Part shown: one piece after another, positions 1 to 7,487 of the stretch
How the letters are laid out: each line of letters starts with the position of its first letter
How positions within the stretch are numbered: the stretch's first letter is position 1
Assembly: GCF_001940785.1 (NCBI RefSeq)
Contig: NZ_MSLS01000016.1
Coordinates: 50,805-87,631, forward strand
Source: Bacillus sp. MRMR6
GTDB taxonomy: Bacteria; Bacillota; Bacilli; Bacillales; Cytobacillaceae
Direction: 5' to 3'
Length of the DNA stretch: 36,827 bases
Position numbers and translations under genes: made by a program
The notes under the pieces: model-generated
Seen by the model: the letters and a program-made list of their open reading frames with translations, nothing else
Told to the model about the DNA's origin: nothing
Database searches by the model: none

Positions 1-307
1 GGGTGATTCATCTGACAATTATCCAGGTGTTAAGGGAATAGGAGAAAAAACTGCAATTAAATTTATAAAAGAATTTAATTCTATAAATGGATTATTAGAG
101 AATTTGGATAAATTAACAAATGCACAAAGAATGAAAATAGAAAGAGACTTAGAAAACTTAGAAATCTCAAAAAAATTAGCAGAAATTTATAACCAGGTAC
201 CAATAAATTATAATTTAGAACATTCAGAAGTTAAAATAAAAAAATCAAAGGCTTTAGAAATGTTTGAAAACCTGGAATTTAAAGGTTTAGAAAAAATCAT
301 AAGTTAA
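1..307 (+). CDS. 5'-3' exonuclease, C-terminal part of an AT-rich divergent copy (5' end outside window)
   Basis: The reading frame is already open at base 2 and ends with TAA at 305-307, so this is the 3' end of a gene that starts outside the window. It begins inside the helix-3-turn-helix DNA-binding motif of the T5/Pol I-type 5' nuclease family (GDSSDNYPGVKGIGEKTA) and runs about 101 residues to the natural C-terminus. About half of the residues are identical, without gaps, to the C-terminal part of the second copy at 871-1170. Base composition is strikingly different: bases 181-240 contain 12 G/C of 60, while the equivalent stretch of the second copy (1021-1080) contains 23 of 60. A strong terminator follows at 365-402. 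The family assignment is firm; whether the missing 5' part is host-like or foreign cannot be seen. Confidence 0.8.
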   Translation, partial: GDSSDNYPGVKGIGEKTAIKFIKEFNSINGLLENLDKLTNAQRMKIERDLENLEISKKLAEIYNQVPINYNLEHSEVKIKKSKALEMFENLEFKGLEKIIS

Positions 308-364
308 CAATTAACAATTGAAAATAATAAACAATTAGTGGGGAAATATGGGGTTTTTATATGA

Positions 365-402
365 TTTTTGTGTTCTAAATATGAACACAAAAATTTTTTT
401 TT
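365..402 (+). terminator. Rho-independent terminator of the AT-rich exonuclease copy
   Basis: An 11-bp perfect stem (TTTTTGTGTTC at 365-375, GAACACAAAAA at 383-393) with a 7-base loop is followed by nine T residues (394-402). It lies 58 bases after the stop of the AT-rich exonuclease copy, so that copy behaves as a complete transcriptional 3' end. Confidence 0.8.
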
Positions 403-516
403 GTGAATTTTCCTCAATAATATTATGTTCATATTATTATTATGTTCTTGTGGATATTGAATGGAAGGAAAAGCTTGATTTAATCATATATTTATTGAAA
501 AATTATTTTGTTTATA

Positions 517-546
517 TTGTTCAGAACGTACGTTTGTGTGTAGACT
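517..546 (+). promoter_or_regulatory. LexA (SOS)-like box inside a weak sigma-A promoter, at the junction with truncated ypcP
   Basis: AGAACGTACGTTTG at 523-536 matches 12 of 14 positions of the B. subtilis LexA consensus CGAACRNRYGTTYC; both mismatches are at the outer ends. It lies between TTGTTC (517-522) and TAGACT (541-546), 18 bases apart, a plausible but weak sigma-A promoter pointing into the truncated exonuclease. The box match is seen directly; LexA control is inferred. It sits exactly where the AT-rich DNA stops and Bacillus-like coding sequence begins (547). Confidence 0.45.
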
Positions 547-1200
547 AAAGGGAACCGCGGTGAAGCACCTGTTGAATTAATACCGCAGTTTGATTTGGTC
601 AAGGAAGTAGTGGAGTCCTTTGATATACCGAACATTGGATTAGTGGGTTATGAGGCAGATGACTGCATTGGGACGCTTGCTTACCAGGCAAAAGAACATG
701 CACATGTGTCTATCCTAACGGGTGATCAAGATATCCTTCAACTCCTTGATGATAATATATCCGTTATCTTATTAAAAAAGGGCTACGGAAATTACCTGGT
801 GCATACCCCTGATACCTTTTTTGAAGAAAAAGGGATTAAGCCTAGACAAATGATTGATTTAAAAGCGTTAATGGGTGATCCAAGCGACAACTATCCTGGT
901 GTAAAGGGAATTGGCGAGAAGACGGCACTTAAGCTTCTGAAAGAATTTGAACACGTTGAGGGAATCATTACGAATCTGAATAGTCTTTCTAAGTCCCATA
1001 AGACGAAGATTGAACAGGATTTGGAAATGCTCCATTTATCAAGAATACTTGCGGAAATTAAGTGTGATGTACCCGTAACCTGTGTTTTAGAAGATGCGGG
1101 CCTTAAAATTGAAAAAGAAAAAGCAGTAAATAAATTAATGGAATTAGAGCTTCGCGGTCTGCAGCGGTTATTGCCGCTTGCTGAATCGTTTGTTTCATAA
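547..1200 (+). pseudogene. ypcP: 5'-3' exonuclease YpcP, N-terminally truncated
   Basis: From 547 the frame codes for a YpcP-type 5'-3' exonuclease (flap endonuclease related to the Pol I N-terminal domain). Visible parts are the acidic metal-binding stretches (YEADDCIG, TGDQDILQLL) and the helix-3-turn-helix (GDPSDNYPGVKGIGEKTA), through to a normal C-terminus. Family members are usually about 290 residues; only 217 codons are present, so about 70-75 N-terminal residues, including the first catalytic Asp and the helical-arch segment, are missing. An in-frame TAG at 541-543 blocks extension upstream. The first possible in-frame start is TTG at 595, with no convincing ribosome binding site. 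I infer a broken gene. The junction coincides with an abrupt composition change, which suggests insertion of foreign DNA (or an assembly joint). A functional N-terminus may be fused to the AT-rich C-terminus upstream. Confidence 0.75.
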
Positions 1201-1210
1201 AATAAGTTGG

Positions 1211-1237
1211 AAGGCTGTCCCTTTGTGACAGCCTTTT
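1211..1237 (+). terminator. Rho-independent terminator of ypcP
   Basis: A 9-bp stem AAGGCTGTC (1211-1219) / GACAGCCTT (1227-1235) is followed by a short T tract, just after the ypcP stop and before the convergent sspL. Confidence 0.7.
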
Positions 1238-1246
1238 CGATTTATA

Positions 1247-1387
1247 TTATATTTTTGTATTACTTTTCTTAGCTCTATTTTCTAACTTGCTCTTTGGAGC
1301 TTCTGCAAAATCTGCGTCTTGCCCTACACCTTGAGGCGTCACGCCAGGTGCCTTCACCCCTCGATTTCGATGACCATTTTTACTCAT
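1247..1387 (-). CDS. sspL: small acid-soluble spore protein SspL
   Basis: This 46-residue minus-strand gene starts with MSKNGHRNRGVKAPGVTPQG and ends LENRAKKSNTKI. The VTPQG motif and the ending E-x-RAKKSNTK are hallmarks of the minor small acid-soluble spore protein SspL of Bacillus, which is made in the forespore and packed in the spore core. Its precise role is unknown even in B. subtilis. The start is well placed behind GGGAGGTGA seven bases upstream. A plausible sigma-G promoter lies at 1409-1438. It is convergent with ypcP and divergent from the PAP2-like gene. The gene is short and easily missed, but the family signature is clear. Confidence 0.85.
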   Translation of the reverse strand: MSKNGHRNRGVKAPGVTPQGVGQDADFAEAPKSKLENRAKKSNTKI

Positions 1388-1408
1388 ATACGTTCACCTC
1401 CCGTTTTT

Positions 1409-1438
1409 TAGTATTTCCAGCAGGAATAATAAAACTCA
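1409..1438 (-). promoter_or_regulatory. putative sigma-G promoter of sspL
   Basis: On the minus strand TGAGTT (1433-1438), a 17-base spacer, and AATACTA (1409-1415) resemble the sigma-G consensus (TGAATA-like, CATACTA-like); the -10 matches at six of seven positions, the -35 at four of six. It places the transcript start just before the sspL ribosome binding site, in line with forespore expression of SASP genes. Confidence 0.45.
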
Positions 1439-1470
1439 TCTTTCTAAACAATAAACATAGGGGTGATGAA

Positions 1471-1977
1471 ATGAATAAAGGTGTTTATTTAGCCCTTTTC
1501 AGTATTGGTCTGGCACAGGGCATGAAAATTCCAATCCATTATTTTAAAAACCAGGAATGGCGTCCAGAATTGTTTTTCCAAACTGGCGGTATGCCAAGTT
1601 CACACTCGGCAGGTGTTTCAACCCTGACTACCTACATTGCTTTACAACGTGGACTTCCGACCTTTGATTTTGCTTTGTCACTTGTTTACGGGCTGATTGT
1701 TATGTACGATGCCCAAGGAATTCGTCGACAGGCAGGAGAACTCACTTTAAAGGTTAATTCAATGAATGAATTAATTGAAAAAATTCATAAAGATGAAAGT
1801 GTTGAATTTGAACAAGAAGCACCAAAAAAATTAAAAGAAATGTTAGGGCATCAGCCACAAGAGGTAATCGGCGGGGCTCTCTTAGGTACAGCAGTTGGAT
1901 TAATTGGACACTTATGTACAAAAAAGAATAGAAAATTGTCGAATTTTGGTGTAAAATTTGATAAAAGCTGGTTTTAA
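1471..1977 (+). CDS. divergent PAP2 family protein (YuiD-like)
   Basis: The 168-residue product matches the divergent PAP2 / DUF212 family (B. subtilis YuiD type, usually about 158 residues), small membrane proteins distantly related to type-2 phosphatidic acid phosphatases. The typical motifs are visible: TGGMPSSHSAGV (residues about 37-48) and YDAQGIRRQAGE (about 87-98), followed by a charged insert and a C-terminal GGALLGTAVGL membrane segment. The ATG at 1471 lies behind AGGGGTGATGAA; upstream in-frame sequence overlaps the sspL control region and is not coding-like. The substrate is unknown. The next small gene follows after 15 bases and is probably co-transcribed. Confidence 0.85.
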   Translation: MNKGVYLALFSIGLAQGMKIPIHYFKNQEWRPELFFQTGGMPSSHSAGVSTLTTYIALQRGLPTFDFALSLVYGLIVMYDAQGIRRQAGELTLKVNSMNELIEKIHKDESVEFEQEAPKKLKEMLGHQPQEVIGGALLGTAVGLIGHLCTKKNRKLSNFGVKFDKSWF

Positions 1978-1992
1978 TTGGATGGGAGAGGA

Positions 1993-2274
1993 ATGGAAAT
2001 AGCAGTGTTAACAGTGGACGAATATGTGCATTATCTGCGGGGAAAGGGCTTTCAATTTGAAGAGGATGCCATTGGGTTTATTTACTTCGGCAAACACTAC
2101 ACAAATGCACCTGATGAGTTAATCAATACAGCAATTGAGCTTACATTAAAAGCTCAAAAAAGCTTTGATGGCAGCTTCTATGTGTCGCTGTTAGAAACAT
2201 TAGTTTCAAATAAAATAGGAACTAGAACAGAGGCAATAAAATTTGTGAAAGAAAAAGAAATTATGGCAATTTAA
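1993..2274 (+). CDS. conserved small protein, DUF6123-like (function unknown)
   Basis: This acidic soluble protein of about 93 residues has no signal peptide or membrane helix. The central stretch AIGFIYFGKHYTNAPDELI is reminiscent of a small Bacillus-only family (DUF6123), an assignment made from memory and uncertain. The start is ambiguous: the ATG at 1993 directly abuts GGGAGAGGA, whereas GTG at 2005 would be 12-13 bases behind it. It follows the PAP2 gene closely and ends before the shared terminator at 2286-2320. No function can be inferred. Confidence 0.65.
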   Translation: MEIAVLTVDEYVHYLRGKGFQFEEDAIGFIYFGKHYTNAPDELINTAIELTLKAQKSFDGSFYVSLLETLVSNKIGTRTEAIKFVKEKEIMAI

Positions 2275-2285
2275 CTATATACAAA

Positions 2286-2320
2286 AAAATACTCCCTTAC
2301 TAGATGAGGGAGTATTTTTT
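2286..2320. terminator. bidirectional terminator between the DUF6123-like gene and the RNase H-like gene
   Basis: A 12-bp perfect stem (2286-2297 with 2307-2318) around AAATACTCCCT, flanked by A and T tracts, serves both converging transcription units. Confidence 0.8.
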
Positions 2321-2726
2321 ATTGTGCCTCTAGATTGTTTTTTCGGATTGCTAGCCTGGATAGCTCGTCAGCAACCTTATTTTCTATGCTGGGGATCCAT
2401 TTCATGAAAAATAAATCAAACTTACTGGACAACCGCAGTGCATCTTCAAGAAGAGGAGAGTACAGTTTGTTTTTAGCAAATTGTTTCTCTACTGCTTTAT
2501 TAACTAACTCCGAATCTGTACGGAATGAAACAACTGAGTGGGTATACCCCTTTTCAATACAAATTTCTAATGCTTTAATCAATGCATGATATTCCGCCTC
2601 GTGATTGGACATAATTCCTAAAGGAATGGAATACTTTTCTGCACTCCCTTGCCCTTTAATAAAAATACCAGCACCACTTGGTCCTGGATTACCAGCACTC
2701 GCCCCGTCTATATAGACTTCTATCAA
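2319..2726 (-). CDS. ypdQ: RNase HI family protein (YpdQ-like)
   Basis: The roughly 135-residue protein is a compact RNase HI fold. All four acidic active-site positions are visible: Asp in YIDGASAGNPG, Glu in NHEAEYHAL, Asp in RTDSELV and Asp in NKVADELSR. RNase HI enzymes cleave the RNA strand of RNA-DNA hybrids, for example at R-loops. I chose the TTG at 2726, nine bases behind GGAGG, rather than the upstream in-frame TTG at 2747, which would overlap the ribosome binding site. B. subtilis has a similar pair, YpdQ and YpeP, near this locus; the symbol rests on that resemblance. It is followed by the shared terminator at 2286-2320 and is transcribed opposite to the ypeP gene. Confidence 0.8.
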   Translation of the reverse strand: MIEVYIDGASAGNPGPSGAGIFIKGQGSAEKYSIPLGIMSNHEAEYHALIKALEICIEKGYTHSVVSFRTDSELVNKAVEKQFAKNKLYSPLLEDALRLSSKFDLFFMKWIPSIENKVADELSRLAIRKNNLEAQ

Positions 2727-2909
2727 GACTTCATTCCTCCATATCAAATAAATAAAGCTTTTTTTCTTATTTTAACACAAACCTGCCATAATTTATTTAT
2801 AGGTCTATCGACGAGTAAGAAAATGGGTATGCTAAGAAATATAGGTTATACATATTTTAGTAGGAAGCCAATTTTTTTAAAAAATGAAATAAAGTAAGAA
2901 AGGTTGAAA

Positions 2910-3569
2910 ATGATGAACTATAAGCTAGAATGGAATTATAAGGTAAAAGGAAACGAAAAAATTCAATTTAACTCAGATTATGTGTCTGCAGATTTAGCCA
3001 TACAAGTTGCTCAGGAACTCGAAAAGACAGGAAAAGCGAGTGACATTTATTTTTATGATGAGAAAGGCACATCGTGGATCCTCAAGGAAATGATTAAATT
3101 AACAGCGGAAATTGAAGAAGACCCGCATGACATAACCGTATATTTTGATGGAGGATTCCATAAGGAAACGAATCAGGCCGGTCTCGGGGCAGTTGTTTTT
3201 TTCAATCAAGGGAAAAAGAAATTTCGGATAAGAGCGAATCAACTCTTTGATGAAATGGAAACCAATAATGAAGCTGAATATGCTGCTTTTTATTATGCAC
3301 TCAACATATTGGAGGAGTTAGGTGTTCAGAACCTCTCTTGTGAATTTAAAGGAGACTCTCAGGTTGTTTTAAAGCAGCTGGAAGGTGAATGGCCATGTTA
3401 TGAAGAAGTTCTAAACCAATGGTTAGATCGGATTGAAGAGAAAATCAAAGCACTAGGCATTACACCAAAATACACGTCAATATTAAGAAAAGATAATAAA
3501 GAAGCTGATAAATTAGCCACACAAGCATTAGAAGGAAAAGAAATATTTGCTAAGTCGCAAATACTTTAA
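2910..3569 (+). CDS. ypeP: RNase H-like protein YpeP
   Basis: The 219-residue protein has an N-terminal segment of about 75 residues of unknown fold, then an RNase HI-like domain. The acidic residues are retained: Asp in VYFDGGF, Glu in NNEAEYAAF, Asp in KGDSQVV and Asp in NKEADKLA. This two-part layout fits B. subtilis YpeP, annotated as RNase HI-like. Two adjacent ATGs at 2910 and 2913 follow AAGAAAGG; the TTG at 2904 is unlikely. ypeQ starts 22 bases downstream in the same direction, as in B. subtilis. Nuclease activity is plausible from the intact acidic residues but not shown. Confidence 0.8.
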   Translation: MMNYKLEWNYKVKGNEKIQFNSDYVSADLAIQVAQELEKTGKASDIYFYDEKGTSWILKEMIKLTAEIEEDPHDITVYFDGGFHKETNQAGLGAVVFFNQGKKKFRIRANQLFDEMETNNEAEYAAFYYALNILEELGVQNLSCEFKGDSQVVLKQLEGEWPCYEEVLNQWLDRIEEKIKALGITPKYTSILRKDNKEADKLATQALEGKEIFAKSQIL

Positions 3570-3591
3570 GAATTGAGGTGAGTACCTTCTC

Positions 3592-3777
3592 GTGAAGGAT
3601 TCGAATAGGAAAGAATTGTTTAACCATGTTGGAGCTCTATTAGCTCAATACTGTGATGGCTGCCTCCTGCATAAACATTTTAAACAAGAAGGTGGCAGAA
3701 GATCTGCACATCGGTTTTGTATTTCTCAATGTACGGTTGGAGAAAGACTAAAGAAGTATGGAAAAAAGCTTATGTGA
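3592..3777 (+). CDS. ypeQ: zinc-finger protein YpeQ
   Basis: The small 61-residue protein carries a likely zinc site: CDGC near residue 21, HRFCISQC near residues 42-49, and His residues between, in a basic context. Size, cysteine pattern and position after ypeP fit B. subtilis YpeQ, a zinc-finger-containing protein of unknown role. Start is GTG at 3592, nine bases behind GAGGTGAG. It is probably co-transcribed with ypeP and ends before the hairpin at 3805-3828. Confidence 0.75.
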   Translation: MKDSNRKELFNHVGALLAQYCDGCLLHKHFKQEGGRRSAHRFCISQCTVGERLKKYGKKLM

Positions 3778-3804
3778 TTGTTCTTTCATGTTGAAATACA
3801 TTTA

Positions 3805-3828
3805 AAGGCTGACATAAATGTCAGCCTT
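3805..3828. terminator. hairpin between convergent ypeQ and cspD
   Basis: A 10-bp perfect stem (AAGGCTGACA at 3805-3814, TGTCAGCCTT at 3819-3828) with a 4-base loop lies between two converging genes. The T tracts are short on both sides, so termination is likely but not textbook. Confidence 0.6.
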
Positions 3829-3850
3829 CGGTTAAATCATTAATGTAAGA

Positions 3851-4051
3851 TTAAAGTTTTACTACGTTAGCAGCTTGTGGTCCACGGTTTCCTTCAACGA
3901 TTTCGAAAGAAACTTCTTGGCCTTCTTCCAAAGATTTGAAACCTTCGCCAGTGATTGCGCTAAAGTGTACGAATACGTCGTCGCCACCCTCAACCTCGAT
4001 AAAACCGAAACCTTTTTCATTGTTGAACCATTTTACTTTACCGTTTTGCAT
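3851..4051 (-). CDS. cspD: cold-shock protein CspD
   Basis: The 66-residue single cold-shock domain binds single-stranded RNA/DNA and acts as an RNA chaperone in the cytoplasm. The RNP1 motif KGFGFIEV and RNP2 motif VFVHFSAI are intact, and length and ending ([10 protein letters not shown]) are those of Bacillus CspD/CspB proteins. The ribosome binding site AGGAGGAAG is strong. A good sigma-A promoter at 4149-4177 gives a leader of about 90 bases, typical for cold-shock genes in which the leader takes part in control. It is a single-gene unit convergent with ypeQ. Confidence 0.93.
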   Translation of the reverse strand: MQNGKVKWFNNEKGFGFIEVEGGDDVFVHFSAITGEGFKSLEEGQEVSFEIVEGNRGPQAANVVKL

Positions 4052-4148
4052 CTACTTCTTCCTCCTAAGCCTTTCAAGACACTTATTTTAGCGTCAAAGA
4101 TCAATATTATCATGTAAAAAAATTTTATGTATAGTACATGATGCTTTA

Positions 4149-4177
4149 AATATACACGAAGAAAAAAAGTCAGTCAA
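4149..4177 (-). promoter_or_regulatory. sigma-A promoter of cspD
   Basis: On the minus strand TTGACT (4172-4177), a 17-base spacer and TATATT (4149-4154) form a near-consensus sigma-A promoter about 100 bases upstream of the cspD start codon. Confidence 0.75.
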
Positions 4178-4293
4178 GAAATGTAAGCGCTTTTTATTCT
4201 AAGTTATTAAACAGCTAAATTATTAAAACGCTAAACATAAAAAAGATTCAACTTCATATCTTAATAACAAAGCTGGATAAAGGGTGAGGGAGA

Positions 4294-4560
4294 ATGTATC
4301 GATTTTCAATTGAGGAAGAAGAGTGGATTTTAAGATTCTCACCACAAGTTTTAATCGAATCTGATGAGCAGCAGGCAATCTTGATGTCTTTGCTGCAAAT
4401 TGGTAAAGGGTTATCAGGTTATTCACATGGGGATGCCTTTCTGATCTTTACTGAACAGATTGGGGCAATAGTTTTCAATGTTGAAAGAATCCCATCCTTT
4501 ATTTTAACCGTTTCAAATATTATTCCTGAGAGCAACTGGTATAGAAATTTCTCATCATAA
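4294..4560 (+). CDS. hypothetical protein, conserved-looking
   Basis: I do not recognise this 88-residue protein. It is acidic and soluble-looking, with no signal peptide, and starts MYRFSIEEEEWILRF. The start ATG follows GGGTGAGGGAGA. It stands alone between the cspD promoter and topB, with a terminator-like hairpin at 4581-4611. Coding is supported by the start context, length and absence of a better frame; an alternative minus-strand frame at 4223-4426 lacks a ribosome binding site. Confidence 0.6.
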   Translation: MYRFSIEEEEWILRFSPQVLIESDEQQAILMSLLQIGKGLSGYSHGDAFLIFTEQIGAIVFNVERIPSFILTVSNIIPESNWYRNFSS

Positions 4561-4580
4561 ATTAATGATCAAAAATGAGT

Positions 4581-4611
4581 AGAGTGAAAAAGAATCACTC
4601 TTCTTTCTTTT
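4581..4611 (+). terminator. terminator-like hairpin after the hypothetical gene
   Basis: AGAGTGA (4581-4587) pairs with TCACTCT (4595-4601), followed by a T-rich run (TCTTTCTTTT). The stem is short (7 bp) but correctly placed. Confidence 0.5.
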
Positions 4612-4754
4612 GGTTAAGGTTTGCTTCTTTTGAGTTGATCCAAGGTAGTTTTTCATTCTCCTAGTCTACCTTTAGCCAATTTTTTTATCTTTACGGATGA
4701 AGCAAGAAATGGGAAAATGAATCCGGAAAGTTTTATACAAGAAGGGGTATTCGA

Positions 4755-6938
4755 ATGAAACTAATAATTGCTGAGAAACCCGACCAAGGATCAACACTGG
4801 CATCTATTTTTAAACACAAAAAACAAAATGGTTTTATTGAGATTTTTCCTAATGAACTTTTTACAAAAGGTGCCTATGTTACATGGGCAGTGGGGCATTT
4901 ATGTCAGCTTGTTGCACCTGAAAAATACGAACCGGGTTGGAAGAAATGGGCTTTAGACAATCTTCCTATGATCCCTGAACATTTCCAATATGAAGTAACC
5001 AAGGATAAAGCGAAGCAATTTGCTATTATTAAAAAGTTAATTTCTAATCCATTGGTTACCGAAATTATCCATGCTGGAGATGCTGGGCGAGAAGGAGAAC
5101 TAATTATTCGTAATATTCTAAGGGTAACGAACTGTAAAAAGCCGATGAAACGTCTTTGGATTTCCTCTTTAACGGCTAATAGCATTCGAGAAGGTTTTAA
5201 TAAATTGCTAGATGAAAATGATACGAGAAGCTTATATTTCGAGGCTTATACACGAGCATGTGCTGATTGGGTAGTAGGAATGAATGCTTCTAGGCTTTAT
5301 AGCTTACTATTACAAAAACAGGGATTTTCCGATGTGTTTTCAGTAGGAAGGGTACAAACCCCAACATTAGCTCTCATTGTCAAAAGGGAACTTGAAATAG
5401 AGAAATTTAATTCTGAACCATTTTGGGAAGTCATTGCCCATTTTGAAATGAATGGAAAAAAATACTCTGGTAAGTGGCAGAATGATGGAGAATCACGTGT
5501 AAAAACAAAAGAATTAGCAGAGAAGGTTGCAGCTTTTTGCCGTACGAAGGCAGCTCAGGTTTCCGAGATCCATTCTGAAAAGAAAGAATTTTTGCCGCCA
5601 TTATTATATAATTTGTCAGCATTACAAGCGGAGGCTAATAAGCGCTTTAAATTTCCCCCGAAAAAGACACTGGATGTCCTACAAAAGCTATATCAAAAAG
5701 GAGTGGTATCATATCCCCGCTCGGATTCAAGGTATGTAACAAAAGAAGAAGCGAATACCTTCCCGGAAATCTTAAAAAAGCTAAGTCATGTTAACGGATA
5801 TGAAAAATACTTCCCACTCCCTATAGCTTCTATCACGGATAATAAACGGTATGTAAATGAAAAGAAAGTTACAGACCACTATGCGATTATCCCTACGGAA
5901 CAACTTCCCAATATGGCGAAGCTAGATGAGGATGAGAAAAAACTATATGATTTAGTTGTTTTAAGTCTGATAGCCGCACATTACGAAAAAGCAATTGCTG
6001 AATATACTACTGTTACGACTCTAGTAGATGGACGGGCAGTGTTTCTATCCAAGGGAAAAGTTCAAATTCAGGAAGGATGGAGAAAGGTTCTCTATCAAAA
6101 GGAATCTGAAGAGGAACCAGTACTTCCAAAGCTTGAAAAGGGTGAGCTGGGTCGGACTGTAAAAGTGGATGTTAAAGAAAGCCAGACACAGCCCCCTAAG
6201 CGTTATACAGAGGGGCAACTAATAACTTTAATGAAAACAGCGGGCAAACATATAGAAGATAAAGAACTGGAAAAAATCTTATCTAATACTGAAGGTCTTG
6301 GTACAGAGGCTACACGAGCAGGTATTATTACGATGTTAAAGGATCGTCAGTATATAAACGTATCTAAAAATATGGTATATGCAACAGCAAAAGCTAAAAT
6401 TTTAATTGAGGCAATTGGGCAAGAAATACTTGCATCCCCGGAAATGACGGCAAAATGGGAGCAAAAATTAAAAGAAATTTCTAACGGAACCGCTTCCCCA
6501 AAACATTTTATGGAACAGACAAATAAAATGGTATTTCATTTGATTTCTTCTGGTATGGAGCACTCGGAAAATTGGAGTTTTTCAGAAGAAATTAGAGAAA
6601 ATTTCACACCTGGCAAGCAGAAAACACGGATGAAATCGCCTGCTAAATTGGGCGCTTGTAAAAAGTGTGATGGTTCTATTATTGACAAGGGAAGTTTTTA
6701 TGGCTGTTCTAGTTATCAAAAAAACAAATGTAACTTTACCATCTCCAAAAAAATCTTAGGAAAAAACATAACTCAAAAGCAAATTAAACAGCTTCTTTCT
6801 GAGGGCAAGACGGAAGTAATAGAGGGGTTCTCCAATAAAGAAAAAACCTTTAATGCGAGGCTTTCATTAGATGAAAGAGAACTTAAGCTCAAATTTCTGT
6901 TCGGTGAAGAACGATTAGAGGTATCACAAGGAAAGTGA
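4755..6938 (+). CDS. topB: DNA topoisomerase III
   Basis: The 727-residue type IA topoisomerase relaxes negative supercoils and resolves recombination and replication intermediates by single-strand passage. The N-terminal TOPRIM domain shows IIAEKPDQG (residues 4-12) and the metal-binding GDAGREGE (108-115), the DAGREGE variant common in Firmicutes TopB. The catalytic Tyr is Y320 in SYPRSDSRY. Beyond about residue 630 the chain adds a zinc-ribbon-like segment with Cys at 635 and 638 and two further Cys near 650-660. Length matches B. subtilis TopB. ATG at 4755 follows AAGGGG by seven bases. It precedes mntR but a likely separate start lies between them. Confidence 0.95.
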   Translation: MKLIIAEKPDQGSTLASIFKHKKQNGFIEIFPNELFTKGAYVTWAVGHLCQLVAPEKYEPGWKKWALDNLPMIPEHFQYEVTKDKAKQFAIIKKLISNPLVTEIIHAGDAGREGELIIRNILRVTNCKKPMKRLWISSLTANSIREGFNKLLDENDTRSLYFEAYTRACADWVVGMNASRLYSLLLQKQGFSDVFSVGRVQTPTLALIVKRELEIEKFNSEPFWEVIAHFEMNGKKYSGKWQNDGESRVKTKELAEKVAAFCRTKAAQVSEIHSEKKEFLPPLLYNLSALQAEANKRFKFPPKKTLDVLQKLYQKGVVSYPRSDSRYVTKEEANTFPEILKKLSHVNGYEKYFPLPIASITDNKRYVNEKKVTDHYAIIPTEQLPNMAKLDEDEKKLYDLVVLSLIAAHYEKAIAEYTTVTTLVDGRAVFLSKGKVQIQEGWRKVLYQKESEEEPVLPKLEKGELGRTVKVDVKESQTQPPKRYTEGQLITLMKTAGKHIEDKELEKILSNTEGLGTEATRAGIITMLKDRQYINVSKNMVYATAKAKILIEAIGQEILASPEMTAKWEQKLKEISNGTASPKHFMEQTNKMVFHLISSGMEHSENWSFSEEIRENFTPGKQKTRMKSPAKLGACKKCDGSIIDKGSFYGCSSYQKNKCNFTISKKILGKNITQKQIKQLLSEGKTEVIEGFSNKEKTFNARLSLDERELKLKFLFGEERLEVSQGK

Positions 6939-7014
6939 AATTGTTAAACTAGCTTGTCACATATTTTTAACTATAGTAAACTTTTAGGTGATAATTTTTT
7001 TTGGAGGGTCCGGG

Positions 7015-7443
7015 ATGCCAACACCTAGTATGGAAGATTACATTGAACAAATATATATACTAATTGAAGAAAAAGGGTACGCCAGAGTCTCTGATATTGC
7101 TGAGGCGTTATCCGTCCATCCCTCCTCAGTAACCAAGATGGTGCAAAAATTAGATAAAGATGGGTATTTAGTGTATGAAAAATACAGGGGACTTACGTTA
7201 ACGGCAAAGGGAAATAAAATTGGTAAGCGACTTGTCTTTAGACATGAATTGCTCGAACAGCTTTTAAAGATCATTGGGGTGAAAGACGAAAATATTTACA
7301 AAGATGTAGAAGGTATTGAGCATCATTTAAGCTGGGACTCCATTGATCGAATTGGTGACCTCGTACAATATTTTGAAGAAGATCCGGCGCGGATACAGGC
7401 CTTAAAAGAAATTCAGAAGCTAAATGAAGCTGAAAATCAATAG
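7015..7443 (+). CDS. mntR: manganese-responsive transcriptional regulator MntR
   Basis: The 142-residue DtxR-family repressor senses Mn(II) and controls manganese uptake and efflux genes. An N-terminal winged helix (residues about 1-60) is followed by a dimerisation and metal-binding domain. All known B. subtilis metal ligands are in register: D8, E11, H77, E99, E102 and H103. The start is ATG at 7015 ([14 protein letters not shown]), six bases after GGAGGG; in-frame codons upstream are not family-like. The transcript ends at a strong terminator (7456-7487). No Mn transporter gene is adjacent in this window. Confidence 0.95.
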   Translation: MPTPSMEDYIEQIYILIEEKGYARVSDIAEALSVHPSSVTKMVQKLDKDGYLVYEKYRGLTLTAKGNKIGKRLVFRHELLEQLLKIIGVKDENIYKDVEGIEHHLSWDSIDRIGDLVQYFEEDPARIQALKEIQKLNEAENQ

Positions 7444-7455
7444 ACAAAAAGATGA

Positions 7456-7487
7456 AGCATCTGGCTAGAAATAGCCAGATGCTTTTT
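7456..7487 (+). terminator. Rho-independent terminator of mntR
   Basis: A 12-bp perfect stem (AGCATCTGGCTA 7456-7467, TAGCCAGATGCT 7472-7483), GAAA tetraloop and T tract follow the mntR stop. The 3' end overlaps the end of the convergent DUF3892 gene. Confidence 0.9.

Noticed and set aside
348..548. Open plus-strand frame of 66 codons between the two exonuclease pieces
   Set aside because: It runs straight through the terminator hairpin at 365-402, has extreme AT composition and no recognisable protein features.
4180..4196. cre (CcpA)-like site upstream of cspD
   Set aside because: ATGTAAGCGCTTTTTAT matches only the left half of the consensus; the last CA is missing, and it lies upstream of the -35.
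4223..4426. Minus-strand frame opposite the hypothetical gene at 4294
   Set aside because: No ribosome binding site at its start; the plus-strand gene has a better start context and terminator.
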